64,000 nucleotides of DNA. Origin: JAJDXO01 sp965213765 (lineage in GTDB: Bacteria > Pseudomonadota > Alphaproteobacteria > Rhodospirillales > UBA2165). The DNA lies in the NCBI GenBank assembly GCA_965213765.1, contig OZ243926.1:3472001-3536000 (forward strand), read 5' to 3'. The position numbers and the translations under genes were made by a program. A model generated the notes under the pieces. The model was not told the origin of the DNA and did no database searches. It saw only the letters and a program-made list of their open reading frames with translations. Below are positions 7,975 to 17,359 of this stretch, piece by piece; position 1 is the stretch's first letter, and every line of letters begins with the position of its first letter.

Positions 7975-8976
7975 TCAACCGCCGACAATCATCCGCCACA
8001 TTTCGCCGATGCGCGGCCGGCCGTCCTCCCGTTCCCCGTCCCACTTCACGTGATCGTCGGGCCCCGCCGTCGGGGAGACCTCGACCGACCACAAGGGATC
8101 GACGGTGTTGGGCAGAAACGAATAGCGGACATCGATCACCGTATTGGGCACCGTGGGATCGAGCGCGACATAGCCTTGGCTGAACCAGGCGAAACGGCTG
8201 ACGTCCTTGTATTGCTGGCTTTCGGGATCGAGCCAGGGGAAGTCGCGCCGGGTGTCGAGTTTGGCGATCGAGGTGCCCGGATATATCCGGGGTGCGATTC
8301 CGGCCCGAACCGCATCCACATAATACCGGTCATCCACCGTATAGATGGTCTTCCAGACCAAAATGTTGCCGATGCTCGGTTTGACCGTAATGGCTCCCGG
8401 CACGTGCCCCCGGCCGGCCGCCAGATCCGCGGCCATCACCCTTGCATTGAAGTGTTGGAGCGTGCCGAGCGACAAGTAAAAGATCGCCCAGGCGACGGCG
8501 AGGCGGCCAAGCTTGGGCGACTTCCAGGCCATGGCCGAGCCGACCAGGACCATGACCGGGACCGTGAACAACGGATCGATGATGGAGATGACACTGGCCG
8601 AAAGGCGCAGGTCGCTGAACGGCCAGAACAGCATGGTGCCGTAGGAGGTCGCGAAATCGAGCAGCCCATGGGTGGCGTAACCGAGGGTGCAGTAGATGAA
8701 GGTTTGGCGGAACGGCAATCGCCACCATCGCCGGAGTACGAGATGAACAATCGCCGCTGCAATCAATCCGCCGAACGGAATGAAGAAAATTGAATGGGTG
8801 AACTGACGGTGGAACTCGAGCGCCAGCAGGGGATCGGTCGAGGATCGGATAAGTACGTCCGCATCCGGCAGCAGTCCGGCGCCAAACCCCGCCAAGCCGG
8901 CCGAAACCACCGATTTCCTCCGGGAGGCGGCCTGCGGCAGCGCCGCGCCGACTATACCCTGACTGATGGGGTCCAT
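7975..8976 (-). CDS. Membrane-bound metal-dependent hydrolase, DUF457 (YdjM-like)
   Basis: This 333-residue inner-membrane protein begins MDPISQGIVGAALPQ, the usual start of the YdjM/DUF457 family. It has the conserved FHRQFTHSIFF and GYATHGLLDFATSYG motifs that carry histidines and an aspartate. Several hydrophobic spans occupy residues 20-195 and the C-terminal 140 residues look soluble. The biochemical activity is not established for the family, and the hydrolase label comes from the His/Asp pattern only. It lies 26 bp downstream of the oligopeptidase gene on the same strand. Confidence 0.82.
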   Translation of the reverse strand: MDPISQGIVGAALPQAASRRKSVVSAGLAGFGAGLLPDADVLIRSSTDPLLALEFHRQFTHSIFFIPFGGLIAAAIVHLVLRRWWRLPFRQTFIYCTLGYATHGLLDFATSYGTMLFWPFSDLRLSASVISIIDPLFTVPVMVLVGSAMAWKSPKLGRLAVAWAIFYLSLGTLQHFNARVMAADLAAGRGHVPGAITVKPSIGNILVWKTIYTVDDRYYVDAVRAGIAPRIYPGTSIAKLDTRRDFPWLDPESQQYKDVSRFAWFSQGYVALDPTVPNTVIDVRYSFLPNTVDPLWSVEVSPTAGPDDHVKWDGEREDGRPRIGEMWRMIVGG

Positions 8977-9002
8977 GATCGCCTGCTTTTCGCCCAGTAC
9001 CG

Positions 9003-11093
9003 CTACGCCTTGCCGAGGGCGCTCAGCAGGAACGCGTAGACCATTGCCACTTCATCCAAACGATCGAAGCGCCCGGCGGCGCCGGCATGACCGGCTTCCA
9101 TGTTGGTCCGCAGCATCAGCGGATTGTCGTCGGTCTTGAGTTCCCGCAGCTTGGCCACCCATTTTGCTGGCTCCCAGTAGGTGACCCGGGGATCGCTGAT
9201 CCCGGCAGTGACGAAGATCGGCGGATAGTCCTTGGCCTCGACATTGTCGTAGGGTGAATAGGAGGCGATGTAGTCATGGGCCTCTTCACTTTCCAGCGGG
9301 TTGCCCCATTCGGGCCATTCCGGCGGGGTCAGCGGCAGGTCCTTGTCGCACATGGTGTTGAGCACATCGACGAAGGGCACTTCGCCGACCACCGCGCCCC
9401 AGAGATCAGGGCGCATGTTGGCTGATGCCCCGACCAGCATCCCGCCCGCGCTGCCGCCGTGGATGGCGATCCGGCCGGCGGAGCTGAAACCTTCTTCGGC
9501 CAGCTTTTCCCCGGCGGCGACGAAGTCCTCGAAGGTGTTCTTCTTTTTGGTCAGCTTGCCGTCCAGGTACCACTGATAACCCCTCTCGGTGCCGCCCCGG
9601 ATATGAGCGATGGCGTAGACGAAGCCCCGGTCGACGAGGCTCAGGCGGTTGGTCGAGAAGCTCGCCGGCATGGACATGCCGTAGGAACCGTAGCCGTAAA
9701 GCAGCGCCGGCGCCGAACCGTCCAACGGCGTATCCCTGGCGTGCAGGATGGAGATCGGCACCCGGGCGCCGTCGGGCCGTTCGGCGAATTTGCGCCGGGT
9801 CACGTAATCGCCCGCGCTGTGCCCGCTCGGTACCTCCTGCTCCTTCCGAAGCTCGCGGGTGCGTTTCCCCATCCGATAATCGAAGGTCCGCCGCGGCGTG
9901 GTCATGGACGAATAGGTGAACCGTAGAATGTCGGTGTTGAATTCATAGCCCGGGATCATGCCCAACTCGTAGGCTTCTTCATCGAAGGCGATGGCGTGTT
10001 CGTTACCCGAGGCGAGTTCGCGAATAACGATCCGAGGCAGGCCGTCGATGCGTTCGTGCCGGACCAGGTAGTTGCCGAATTCCAAGATCGAACGAATGAA
10101 CCGGCCGGGTTGGTGCGGAACCACATCGGTCCAGTTCTCCCGCCCCGGCGCGCTCAGCGGCGCTTCGACGATCTTGAAGTCGACGGCATCGTCTGCATTG
10201 GTGCGGATGAACAGCTTGTCGCCCACATGGGCGATGTCGTATTCGACGTTGGGATCGCGCGGTGCGACGACCACCGGCTCGGCGTCCGGATTGCCGGCGT
10301 CAATCAGATACACCTCCGAGGTGGTGTGGTCGTGGGCGGAGATCTCCACGAATTTGCCGCTCTGGCTCTTTCCCGCCGCGACGAAGAAGCCCGGGTCGGT
10401 CTCCTCGTAGACCGTGACGTCGTCGCCCGCCTCGGTGCCCACCCGGTGCCGGTTTACCCGGTAGGGGCGGTGGTTGTCGTCGAGGACCGTGTAGTAGAGG
10501 GTCTCGCCGTCGTTTCCCCAAACGATATTGCCGCTGCAATCGGGAATCCGGTCATTGAGATCATCGCCGGACGCCAGGTCACGGATTTTGACGGTAAAGA
10601 TCTCCGAGCCCTTGGTGTCGAGAGCATAGGCCAGCCGCGCATGGTCCGTGGAATGGCTGCAGCCGCCGACCCGGAAGAAGGATAGGCCTTCGGCTTCCTT
10701 GTCGCCGTGAAGCAGCACCTCGCCCTCTCCCGTGTCGCCGGTGTCTCGGCGGCAGAACAGCGGGTGCTGCCCGCCGGTCTCGTAGCGGCTGAAATACTCG
10801 AATTCGCCGTCGGGGGCCGGGACCGAGGAATCGTCTTCCTTGATCCGTCCCTTCATCTCGTCGAACAACAGCGTCTGAAGATCTTCGGTCTTGGCGAGCA
10901 GGGCTTTGGTGTGCGCGTTCTCGGCTTCCAGATAGGCGCGGATATCCGGGTCCAGCTTGTCCGGATCACGCATCACCTCCTGCCAGTTCTCGTCCTTCAG
11001 CCAAGCGTACTCATCGGACCGGGTTCGGCCGTGGAGGGTGATGGTCGTCGGCTTTTTTGGCGCGGTTGGGGGAGCGGAGACCGCATCGGGCAT
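9003..11093 (-). CDS. ptrB: Oligopeptidase B (S9A serine peptidase)
   Basis: Oligopeptidase B cleaves short peptides after Arg or Lys in the cytoplasm. The 696-residue protein has an N-terminal cap segment, a beta-propeller region (residues about 80-410) and a C-terminal alpha/beta hydrolase domain with the nucleophile elbow GGSAGGMLVG (Ser about 548) and the His region EAGHAGAAGRFD. E. coli PtrB has 686 residues. The start MPDAVSAPP is chosen because longer in-frame sequence would overlap the mscS gene with low-complexity residues; only 4 bp separate it from the mscS stop, so the two are probably co-transcribed. Confidence 0.93.
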   Translation of the reverse strand: MPDAVSAPPTAPKKPTTITLHGRTRSDEYAWLKDENWQEVMRDPDKLDPDIRAYLEAENAHTKALLAKTEDLQTLLFDEMKGRIKEDDSSVPAPDGEFEYFSRYETGGQHPLFCRRDTGDTGEGEVLLHGDKEAEGLSFFRVGGCSHSTDHARLAYALDTKGSEIFTVKIRDLASGDDLNDRIPDCSGNIVWGNDGETLYYTVLDDNHRPYRVNRHRVGTEAGDDVTVYEETDPGFFVAAGKSQSGKFVEISAHDHTTSEVYLIDAGNPDAEPVVVAPRDPNVEYDIAHVGDKLFIRTNADDAVDFKIVEAPLSAPGRENWTDVVPHQPGRFIRSILEFGNYLVRHERIDGLPRIVIRELASGNEHAIAFDEEAYELGMIPGYEFNTDILRFTYSSMTTPRRTFDYRMGKRTRELRKEQEVPSGHSAGDYVTRRKFAERPDGARVPISILHARDTPLDGSAPALLYGYGSYGMSMPASFSTNRLSLVDRGFVYAIAHIRGGTERGYQWYLDGKLTKKKNTFEDFVAAGEKLAEEGFSSAGRIAIHGGSAGGMLVGASANMRPDLWGAVVGEVPFVDVLNTMCDKDLPLTPPEWPEWGNPLESEEAHDYIASYSPYDNVEAKDYPPIFVTAGISDPRVTYWEPAKWVAKLRELKTDDNPLMLRTNMEAGHAGAAGRFDRLDEVAMVYAFLLSALGKA

Positions 11094-11097
11094 CTGT

Positions 11098-13419
11098 CTA
11101 TTCTCCGTCGCCGCCCTCGACCTGTCCGGAGGAACTGGGGGTCGCGGAGGGCGCGCCGGCGGTCGGGGCCGGTTTTGCCGGTTCCGCCGATTTGGCCTGA
11201 TTACGCCCGGTTTCCATACGTACCGGTGCGGCCGGCGCGTTGCCGTCCTTGTCCTCGCCGAAATAGATGGTCTGATGGGGGAAGGGAATCTCGATGCCCA
11301 GCTCGTCGAAACGGCGCTTGATCCGGCGGTTGAACTCGCGGCCCACCGACCATTGCTCGATCGGCATGGTCTTGAACCGGGCCTTGATGACGATGGCCGA
11401 GTCGCCAAAGGAATCCAGACCCAGGACTTCTAGGGGATCGAGAATTTTGGGACCGAAGTCTTCGTCGGCCCGGATTTCCTCTCCCAATTGTTCCAGCACA
11501 CCGATTACCTCGTCGACATCCTCGCGATAGGAGATGCCCACCTCGAAGACGTAGTAGGACCACTCCTTGGTCATGTTGGTGACCGTGTCGATGGCGCTGA
11601 ACGGAATGGTGTGGACGTTGCCCGACAGGTCCCGCAGCCGGATCGACCGGATGGACATGGCCTCGACCCGTCCCGCCGTTCCGGCGACCCGGGCGACGTC
11701 GCCGACCGCGACCGCGTCCTCGAACAACAGGAAGGCGCCGGTGATCACGTCCTGGACGAGTTTTTGGGAGCCGAACCCGATCGCCAGGCCCGCGATGCCG
11801 GCGCCGGCCAGCAGCGGCCCGATGTTGACCCCGAGTTCGGCCAGTACCACCAGCACCACCAGAACGGCGATGAAGAAAAACAGGACGTTGCGCAGGAGCG
11901 GCAGCAGGGTTCGCGCCCGGTCGCGCCGGGCGAGCGCTTCCGCGCCTTCCTCCGCTTGGTCGAGGTAACGTTCTATGGCGGCGCCGGCGGCTTCCCAAAC
12001 CACCAATGCGACTAAGAGGACAATGGCGATGCTGGCGGCCGCGGATATGATCCGCGACCCGGCCGGGCTTTGCAGCCAGGCGACCACATCGAGGCCCCAG
12101 GCCTGGAAGATCACGGTCAGCGCGATGATCAGGACGAAGACCCGCAGCACCCGCTCCATGACCGGCAGGTAGCGGTTGGCGCGTTGCTCCAGGCCCGGAT
12201 AACGAGCCTTTACCTCGTCCTTGATGGAGAAACCCCGTTGGATCGCCCGGTGAATACCGTGACCGATCAAAATTGCCATCACGATGGCAACCACCGTGAT
12301 CATGGATGAACTCAGGAAGTTCTCGAAACCGTCCTCGATCCGGAGAGCCCAGATGCCATAGACTGCGGCGATATAGATGATCGCGAGCGCGTGCCAGATA
12401 TCGGCAATCCGGTTGCGGAGCGTGGTCAAGGGGTGGCCGCGCTCGGGCTGCTCGTCGCCTGCGTGGAGGAACTCCGCAAACGGCCGGCGGTTCTGAAGGA
12501 CGAAGATAATGGCCATGGCGGCGATCAGCAGGCCAAGAAAAGTAACGGCAAATTGCTGTCCGCCCCCGGGCAGACCCAAGAGCCCCGCGGCAACGATCCC
12601 GAAGGAACCATAAACCCAGATGAACGTAAATCGCCGCACCCAGATATAGAGATAGTTGGAGGTCTCGCCGGAGGCGGGAATGAACCGCAGCCCCTGTACC
12701 CGGGGCGCGAGGATCATGCGCGCGAAGACCATAGCGGCGCCGGCGAGGACGTAGGCGTTGATGACGGTGACGACCACCATGCGCGTGAGATCGGTCGGTT
12801 CGGTGATCGGGAGGATGGCGTAACCGGCAACGGCCGCCGCCGCGACCGGGATCAAGTCGAGCAGCGTGCGGATGGCGAGGAATAGCAGGCGCACGAGCAC
12901 GGACTCGCTGGATTGCTGTTCGACGGCTTCCCGCGGCCGGCGCAATGCTCGCCGCGCGACGGTCCCGGCCACGACCGCGGCAACCGCCACCACAATCAAC
13001 TTCAATATGATCCGCAGCCAACGCTCCCGGGCTTGGGTATCCGTTACCTGATCCGATAGCCAGTCCATCAGTTTGGGCGCGTCGTCCAGGGCGGTGCCCG
13101 CATCGAGAAACGCCTCGCTGGCATCCTTCGCGCGCTGGGCGAGTGTGCCGATGACCTTGGTGCCGACGGACGAGGCCGGTTTTGGCCCGTCGCCCGCCGA
13201 CTGTCGGGCGGCGATCAGTGCATTCAGTTGGTCGATCAGTTTTTGCCGCTCGGCGTCGTTCTCGATGGAATTGAGCAGGGACTCAAACTCCGCTTGGCCG
13301 ACGGCCGGTGCGGCAGGCGCCTGCTGCGCTGATGCGGCAGTGGCGCCCGACAGGACGGCCGCCGCGAGGAACAAGGCTGACAGGGGTTTCAGCATCCTGA
13401 GGATCGATGTCGAAGCCAT
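11098..13419 (-). CDS. Large MscS-family mechanosensitive channel
   Basis: The 773-residue inner-membrane channel opens under membrane tension to release solutes during osmotic down-shock. It has a signal peptide (LFLAAAVLSGATAASA), a periplasmic coiled region (residues 40-120), multiple membrane spans, the MscS pore helix region (LLAGAGIAGLAIGFGSQ) and a cytoplasmic beta domain (DVARVAGTAGRVEAMSIRSI). The C-terminus is a Pro/Ala/Ser-rich tail. E. coli MscS has 286 residues; this one is closer to the YbiO/MscM class. The frame stays open far upstream on this strand only because it crosses the IS; MASTSIL with its signal peptide is the real start. Confidence 0.92.
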   Translation of the reverse strand: MASTSILRMLKPLSALFLAAAVLSGATAASAQQAPAAPAVGQAEFESLLNSIENDAERQKLIDQLNALIAARQSAGDGPKPASSVGTKVIGTLAQRAKDASEAFLDAGTALDDAPKLMDWLSDQVTDTQARERWLRIILKLIVVAVAAVVAGTVARRALRRPREAVEQQSSESVLVRLLFLAIRTLLDLIPVAAAAVAGYAILPITEPTDLTRMVVVTVINAYVLAGAAMVFARMILAPRVQGLRFIPASGETSNYLYIWVRRFTFIWVYGSFGIVAAGLLGLPGGGQQFAVTFLGLLIAAMAIIFVLQNRRPFAEFLHAGDEQPERGHPLTTLRNRIADIWHALAIIYIAAVYGIWALRIEDGFENFLSSSMITVVAIVMAILIGHGIHRAIQRGFSIKDEVKARYPGLEQRANRYLPVMERVLRVFVLIIALTVIFQAWGLDVVAWLQSPAGSRIISAAASIAIVLLVALVVWEAAGAAIERYLDQAEEGAEALARRDRARTLLPLLRNVLFFFIAVLVVLVVLAELGVNIGPLLAGAGIAGLAIGFGSQKLVQDVITGAFLLFEDAVAVGDVARVAGTAGRVEAMSIRSIRLRDLSGNVHTIPFSAIDTVTNMTKEWSYYVFEVGISYREDVDEVIGVLEQLGEEIRADEDFGPKILDPLEVLGLDSFGDSAIVIKARFKTMPIEQWSVGREFNRRIKRRFDELGIEIPFPHQTIYFGEDKDGNAPAAPVRMETGRNQAKSAEPAKPAPTAGAPSATPSSSGQVEGGDGE

Positions 13420-13488
13420 GCGGCGGAGATTAGCCAGACGCCCCGGAAGAGTCACATGATTTGCAAAATTTGCAACGAGAAGGCGGGT

Positions 13489-13576
13489 CCAGGGTCTGTA
13501 CTCAATTAGGGGATTCTCCTTTTTGCGCCCTCTCCCCCCGTGCAGGGGGCGAGGGGACCCACGGCAAGCTCCCTCT
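13489..13576. repeat. Left part of a dispersed CTAGGGT-type repeat, interrupted by an IS
   Basis: The first 46 bp (13489-13534) match the reverse complement of 61726-61771 at 38 of 46 positions, including the shared ATTAGGGGA and TCTCCTTTTTGCGC blocks. A CCCTCTCC.../...GGGGGCGAGGGG palindrome follows. The repeat is cut at 13577 by the second IS5-family element. Confidence 0.65.
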
Positions 13577-14757
13577 CCCTGAGGATTCTTCTGCGAAAAG
13601 GGGATTCTCAATGGGTTTGTGATGTGATTCAGTGTGGTTATCAACTGTTGGAGGCGTCGATGAGCGGCAAGGGTCAGCTGGGGTTTGCGGAAGCGTTTGT
13701 TTCTCCGGGTCTTGGGTCGAACCGGAAGCTTGATCGTCTGGATGCGTTGATCGACTGGTCTCCGCTGGAGCGCCTGGCGTCGGCGGTCCGCCCGGGGCGC
13801 CGGGGCCGTCCGCCCTATGCGCCGCTGTCGATGTTGAAGGCGCTTTATCTTCAGGTGCTTTACGATCTGTCGGACCCCGGTCTGGAGGAGGCGCTGCTGG
13901 ACCGTCTGTCGTTCCGGCGCTTCTGCGGCTTTGCGCTTGACGGGGGCACGCCGGACGAGACCACGATCTGCCGCTTTCGCGGGGATGCGGGCGGGGTTCT
14001 GGAGGCGGCCTTCGAGGAGATCAACCGCCAGTTGGAGGCCGCCGGTCTGATCGTGCGCAAGGGCACGCTGATGGACGCCACGCTGGTGGCCGCGGCCTCG
14101 CGCCCGCCGCCCTACAAGGCCGGCGCGGGTGCCGGGCACGCGGGCGAGCCCGGCGCCGACTGGACCCGCAAGAAGGGGCGCGCCTTCTTCGGCTACAAGG
14201 CGCATCTCGGCGTCGACCAGGGGTCGGGGCTGATCCGGCGGGTGGTGCTGACCTCGGCCAAGACCTCCGAGAGCGAGGTCGCCGACCGGCTGATCTGCGG
14301 CGACGAGGCCGCGGTCTATGGCGACAAGGCCTACGAGCAGGCGGCGAGACGGGCGCGGCTCAAGGCGGCGGGGATCAAGGACCGGATCATGCACCGGCGG
14401 CACAAGCACATAGCCGCGCTGCCCCATTGGCAGCAGCGCCGCAACGCTCTGATCGCGCGACGGCGCGCCCCGGTCGAGGCCGTGTTCTCCGCCCTCAAGC
14501 GCTTCTACGGGCTGCGCCGCGCCAAGAGCCGGTCCCGGGACAGGAACACGGCCCGCCTCTTCGCCGCCGCCGCCGTCTACAACATGCGCCGGGCCTGCCT
14601 GCTCGCCGGGCCGTGAGGGCGCGACGCGCCCGGAAACCGCAAAACGCACCGCAATCCGGCCCGCAAACGCCGCGGCAAACCCGCCGCCCGGTACCAAAAC
14701 AGCCCCAACCCCCGACACAAACCCCTCCTTGCGACTTTCGCAGAAGAATCCTCAGGG
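13577..14757 (+). mobile_element. IS5-family insertion sequence, about 1.18 kb
   Basis: The inverted repeats are CCCTGAGGATTCTTCTGCGA at 13577-13596, continuing AA to 13598, and its exact complement at 14736-14757, a perfect 22 bp. Because the outermost CCC/GGG may belong to the target, the exact ends are uncertain by about 3 bp and no direct repeat can be assigned. The element carries one intact transposase and sits inside a repeat-rich spacer, so it disrupts no gene. Confidence 0.87.
13660..14616 (+). CDS. IS5-family (IS5 group) DDE transposase
   Basis: The 318-residue transposase starts at ATG 13660 (MSGKGQLGFAEAF), after which the family N-terminal domain (GRPPYAPLSMLKALYLQVLY) begins normally. 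The DDE residues are in TLMDATLVAA (Asp about 139), VYGDKAYE (Asp about 222) and APVEAVFSALKR (Glu about 273), followed by YGLRRAKSRSRDRN. It differs clearly from the transposase at 2349, which belongs to another IS5 subgroup. The frame is intact. Downstream, 120 bp of non-coding IS sequence precedes the right inverted repeat. Confidence 0.92.
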   Translation: MSGKGQLGFAEAFVSPGLGSNRKLDRLDALIDWSPLERLASAVRPGRRGRPPYAPLSMLKALYLQVLYDLSDPGLEEALLDRLSFRRFCGFALDGGTPDETTICRFRGDAGGVLEAAFEEINRQLEAAGLIVRKGTLMDATLVAAASRPPPYKAGAGAGHAGEPGADWTRKKGRAFFGYKAHLGVDQGSGLIRRVVLTSAKTSESEVADRLICGDEAAVYGDKAYEQAARRARLKAAGIKDRIMHRRHKHIAALPHWQQRRNALIARRRAPVEAVFSALKRFYGLRRAKSRSRDRNTARLFAAAAVYNMRRACLLAGP

Positions 14758-15070
14758 TCGGGGTGAGGGTGATATGGAAATTTCCCCCTCACCCAGCGCC
14801 GGGTAGGCTCGGCGTTCGCCTCGCCAACCCTCCGCATCCCTCTCCCCCTGACGGGGGCGAGGGAACCCGATGCGGCAAGCCTCCTCTCCCCGCTCACCCG
14901 CTTGTCGTCATCACCGGGTCGGTCAATTCGTCCGAATTGACCTTATTTGACCCGGTGATCCACGCCTCGCGGCCGGCGAAGCCGGTCCGGCGGGCCCGGC
15001 CATGACGCGATCATTTTATGCCTCACCGCCGCAACACCCCTATGGCGGCTCAATCGGGTCCGGACCCTAG
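14758..15070. repeat. Repeat-rich spacer with palindromes and a CTAG-ended repeat
   Basis: No gene is present. The stretch holds a REP-like palindrome (CCCTCTCCCCC...GGGGGCGAGGG, about 14840-14866), a nested hairpin at 14910-14959 (arms ATCACCGGGTC/GACCCGGTGAT outside TCAATTC/GAATTGA) and, at 15023-15070, 48 bp that match the reverse complement of 61626-61673 at 40 of 48 positions. The terminal CTAG contains the stop codon of the Kef gene. Together with 13489-13576 it looks like one dispersed element in which the IS landed. Confidence 0.6.
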
Positions 15071-16791
15071 CCGCTTTGCCGGGTGCTGCTCCGGGAGGCG
15101 ATGATTTCGTGGAGCATGGCGTAATCATCCTCGCGGAACGAATCGAGTGTGGCGGCGCTATCCTCGGCGCTGATGCCGATGGCACGGATAATGATGCCGC
15201 CGAGCTGAAGGCTGGCCTCGAGGGTTTCCGGAACCACGGCGGTTGCGCCCAAATCCTCGAGCTGGCGGACGTGGGTCAGGTCTCGGGCGCGGACATAAAT
15301 CGCCAGGTCCGGATATGTGGATCGCAGTTCCCGCACCGCCCGGCTGACATCTTCCCGCTCGTTGATCGTGATGACCACCGCCCGGGCCCGGGCCGCACCC
15401 GCCGCGGTGATTACCGAGATTTCGGTGGCGGCGCCGTAATAGACCTCGGTTCCGTGATGCTGACACTGGGCGACGAGCCGGTAATCCCGGTCGAGGGCAA
15501 TGTGGGGGGTGTTCGTGGCGTTGAGCACCATGGCGACGGTCTGGCCGACCCGCCCGAACCCGATGATGATGATATGGTCTTCCAGCTCGCCGGCGGCCTT
15601 GCTGATGTCCGAGGCGGGCGGGATCACGCCGGGGGTCATCCATTCGGCATACCTGTCGCCGACATAGGCCATCAGGGGCGTCAGCGCCATGGTGATGGTC
15701 ACCGCGGCGAACAGTATGGCGCCCATCTCGGGCGAGAGGATGCCGGCCGCCATGGCCGCGCCGAATATGACGAAGCCGAACTCCCCGCCCTGGCCAAGGA
15801 TCAGGCCCACCCGCCCCGAAACTGTGGTCGACAGGCCAACGGCCCGGCACAGAAGGCCGATGACGATCGACTTCCCGATCAGCAGGCCGGCGACGATGCC
15901 GAGGATCGGCAGCCACTCGGCGACGGCCACCCGGAAATCGACCATCATGCCGACCGACATGAAGAACAGGCCGAGAAACAGCCCGCGAAACGGCCGGATA
16001 TCGGCCTCGACCTGATGCCGGTACTCGGTCTCGGCGAGCAACAGTCCGGCGAGGAAGGCGCCCAACGCCATGGAGAGGCCGACCAGGGAGAAGACCCAGC
16101 CCGTACCCAGTACGACCAGCAAGGTGGCGGCAACGAACAGCTCGGTACTGCCGGACGCGGCGATCAGCCGGTAGACCGGCCGCAGCACCAGCCGGCCGGC
16201 GACGACGGCGACGACCAGTGCGAGAACGGCTTTCAGGCCCGCCTCGCCGATCGCCGTCAGCAGGGAGGAGCCTTGCTCGTTCAGCAGCGGCACCAGGATC
16301 AACAACGGCACAATGATCAAATCCTGGAACAGCAAAACGGCGAAAGACATGGTGCCGTAGGGTGTGGCCCGCTCGCCGCGCTCGGTCAGCAGCTGCAGGA
16401 CGAACGCGGTCGACGACAAGGCGAGGCCCGCCCCGATGACGATCGCCGCGTTGACGGAAATCCCGAACGCCAGCGCAGTCCCGAAGATGATGGCGCCGGT
16501 GAGCGCGACCTGGGCCGTGCCCAGACCGAATACATAATTTCGGAGCTGCTTGAGCCGCCCGAAGGATAATTCAAGGCCGACGGTGAACAGCAGAAATACC
16601 ACGCCGAACTCGGCCAGCGCCTGGGCGCCCTCGGCATCGCTGATGAAGCCGAAACCGTGGGGGCCGATGAGAATGCCGGCCGCCAGGTAGCCGATCACCG
16701 GGCTGGATTTCAGACGCTTGAGGAGGGGGACAATGACGATGGCGGCGACCAGAAAGATCAGGACGTCTGCGAGGATCGGCGAGTGATGCAT
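15067..16791 (-). CDS. Kef-type monovalent cation:proton antiporter (CPA2) with TrkA-N domain
   Basis: This 574-residue inner-membrane antiporter exchanges K+ or Na+ for protons. Residues 1-380 form the Na+/H+ exchanger fold, with LFTVGLELSFGRLKQLR, an FLAGLLLAETEYRHQVE segment and a GQGGEFGFVIF segment typical of Kef proteins. Residues about 400-530 form a Rossmann regulatory domain with IIIIGFGRVGQTVA. The C-terminus is short and lacks a TrkA-C domain. It begins 1 bp after the scaffold gene on the same strand, so the two are probably co-transcribed, though a functional link is not obvious. Confidence 0.9.
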   Translation of the reverse strand: MHHSPILADVLIFLVAAIVIVPLLKRLKSSPVIGYLAAGILIGPHGFGFISDAEGAQALAEFGVVFLLFTVGLELSFGRLKQLRNYVFGLGTAQVALTGAIIFGTALAFGISVNAAIVIGAGLALSSTAFVLQLLTERGERATPYGTMSFAVLLFQDLIIVPLLILVPLLNEQGSSLLTAIGEAGLKAVLALVVAVVAGRLVLRPVYRLIAASGSTELFVAATLLVVLGTGWVFSLVGLSMALGAFLAGLLLAETEYRHQVEADIRPFRGLFLGLFFMSVGMMVDFRVAVAEWLPILGIVAGLLIGKSIVIGLLCRAVGLSTTVSGRVGLILGQGGEFGFVIFGAAMAAGILSPEMGAILFAAVTITMALTPLMAYVGDRYAEWMTPGVIPPASDISKAAGELEDHIIIIGFGRVGQTVAMVLNATNTPHIALDRDYRLVAQCQHHGTEVYYGAATEISVITAAGAARARAVVITINEREDVSRAVRELRSTYPDLAIYVRARDLTHVRQLEDLGATAVVPETLEASLQLGGIIIRAIGISAEDSAATLDSFREDDYAMLHEIIASRSSTRQSG

Positions 16792-16792
16792 C

Positions 16793-17233
16793 TCAGGCGG
16801 GACCCGTCGTCACGGTTGTTTCTTCGAGCGCTTCGATAGCCGCATCGACCGCCAGCATGATGGCGCCGTGGCGCGAGGTCGCGGATTTGGCCGGCGCCAG
16901 CGCGGCGAGCGCCGCCCACTTGCCCTCAGGGGGCGGTCCGCCGCCGGCCAGCATGGCGGCCATTTGGTCCCGCAAAGCACCGAGTTCCGTCAGATCGGCC
17001 CCGATGACGTGCTCGGCAATCACCGACGCGGCCGCCTGACCCAGGGCACAGGCCTTGATTTCCTGCGCATAGTCGGTGACCACGCCTTCCTCGATCCCGA
17101 GGTCGACGACGATGCCGCTGCCGCACAGCGGTGCGGTTCGGGTGACGCTGACAACGGGGTCTTCCAACCGGCCGATGCGCCCGATATTCCCCGCCAGCCG
17201 GAGCACGTCCTTGTTGTAGATTTCGTCGATCAT
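16793..17233 (-). CDS. NifU/IscU-like Fe-S cluster assembly scaffold
   Basis: The 146-residue protein has the two N-terminal scaffold cysteines in TAPLCGSGI and KACALGQAAAS. The third position of classical IscU (about residue 106) is not a cysteine: the region reads APAKSATSRHGAIMLA. This His/Arg form is, to my knowledge, common in an alphaproteobacterial COG0822 subfamily, so it is probably a divergent scaffold rather than a decayed gene. No other isc or suf gene is nearby. It is divergent from queA with a 126-bp gap. Confidence 0.78.
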   Translation of the reverse strand: MIDEIYNKDVLRLAGNIGRIGRLEDPVVSVTRTAPLCGSGIVVDLGIEEGVVTDYAQEIKACALGQAAASVIAEHVIGADLTELGALRDQMAAMLAGGGPPPEGKWAALAALAPAKSATSRHGAIMLAVDAAIEALEETTVTTGPA

Positions 17234-17359
17234 GTGATCTCCATGACCCCAAAATAGTTCGCATCCTTGGTCCTGCCCAGCCTGGATTGTTCGTCAAAGC
17301 GGTTCTCGCCCGGGCCGGTTTGGGATAGGGTCCGCGCCGCCACATCAACGGCCTGAACC

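Noticed and set aside
13420..14718. Long N-terminal extension of the MscS frame across the IS
   Set aside because: The frame is antisense to the transposase, is Arg/Pro-rich low complexity, and a good signal peptide start exists at 13419.
16793..17233. Decayed IscU gene because the third cysteine is missing
   Set aside because: The SRH replacement is a regular feature of an alphaproteobacterial subfamily and the frame is intact.
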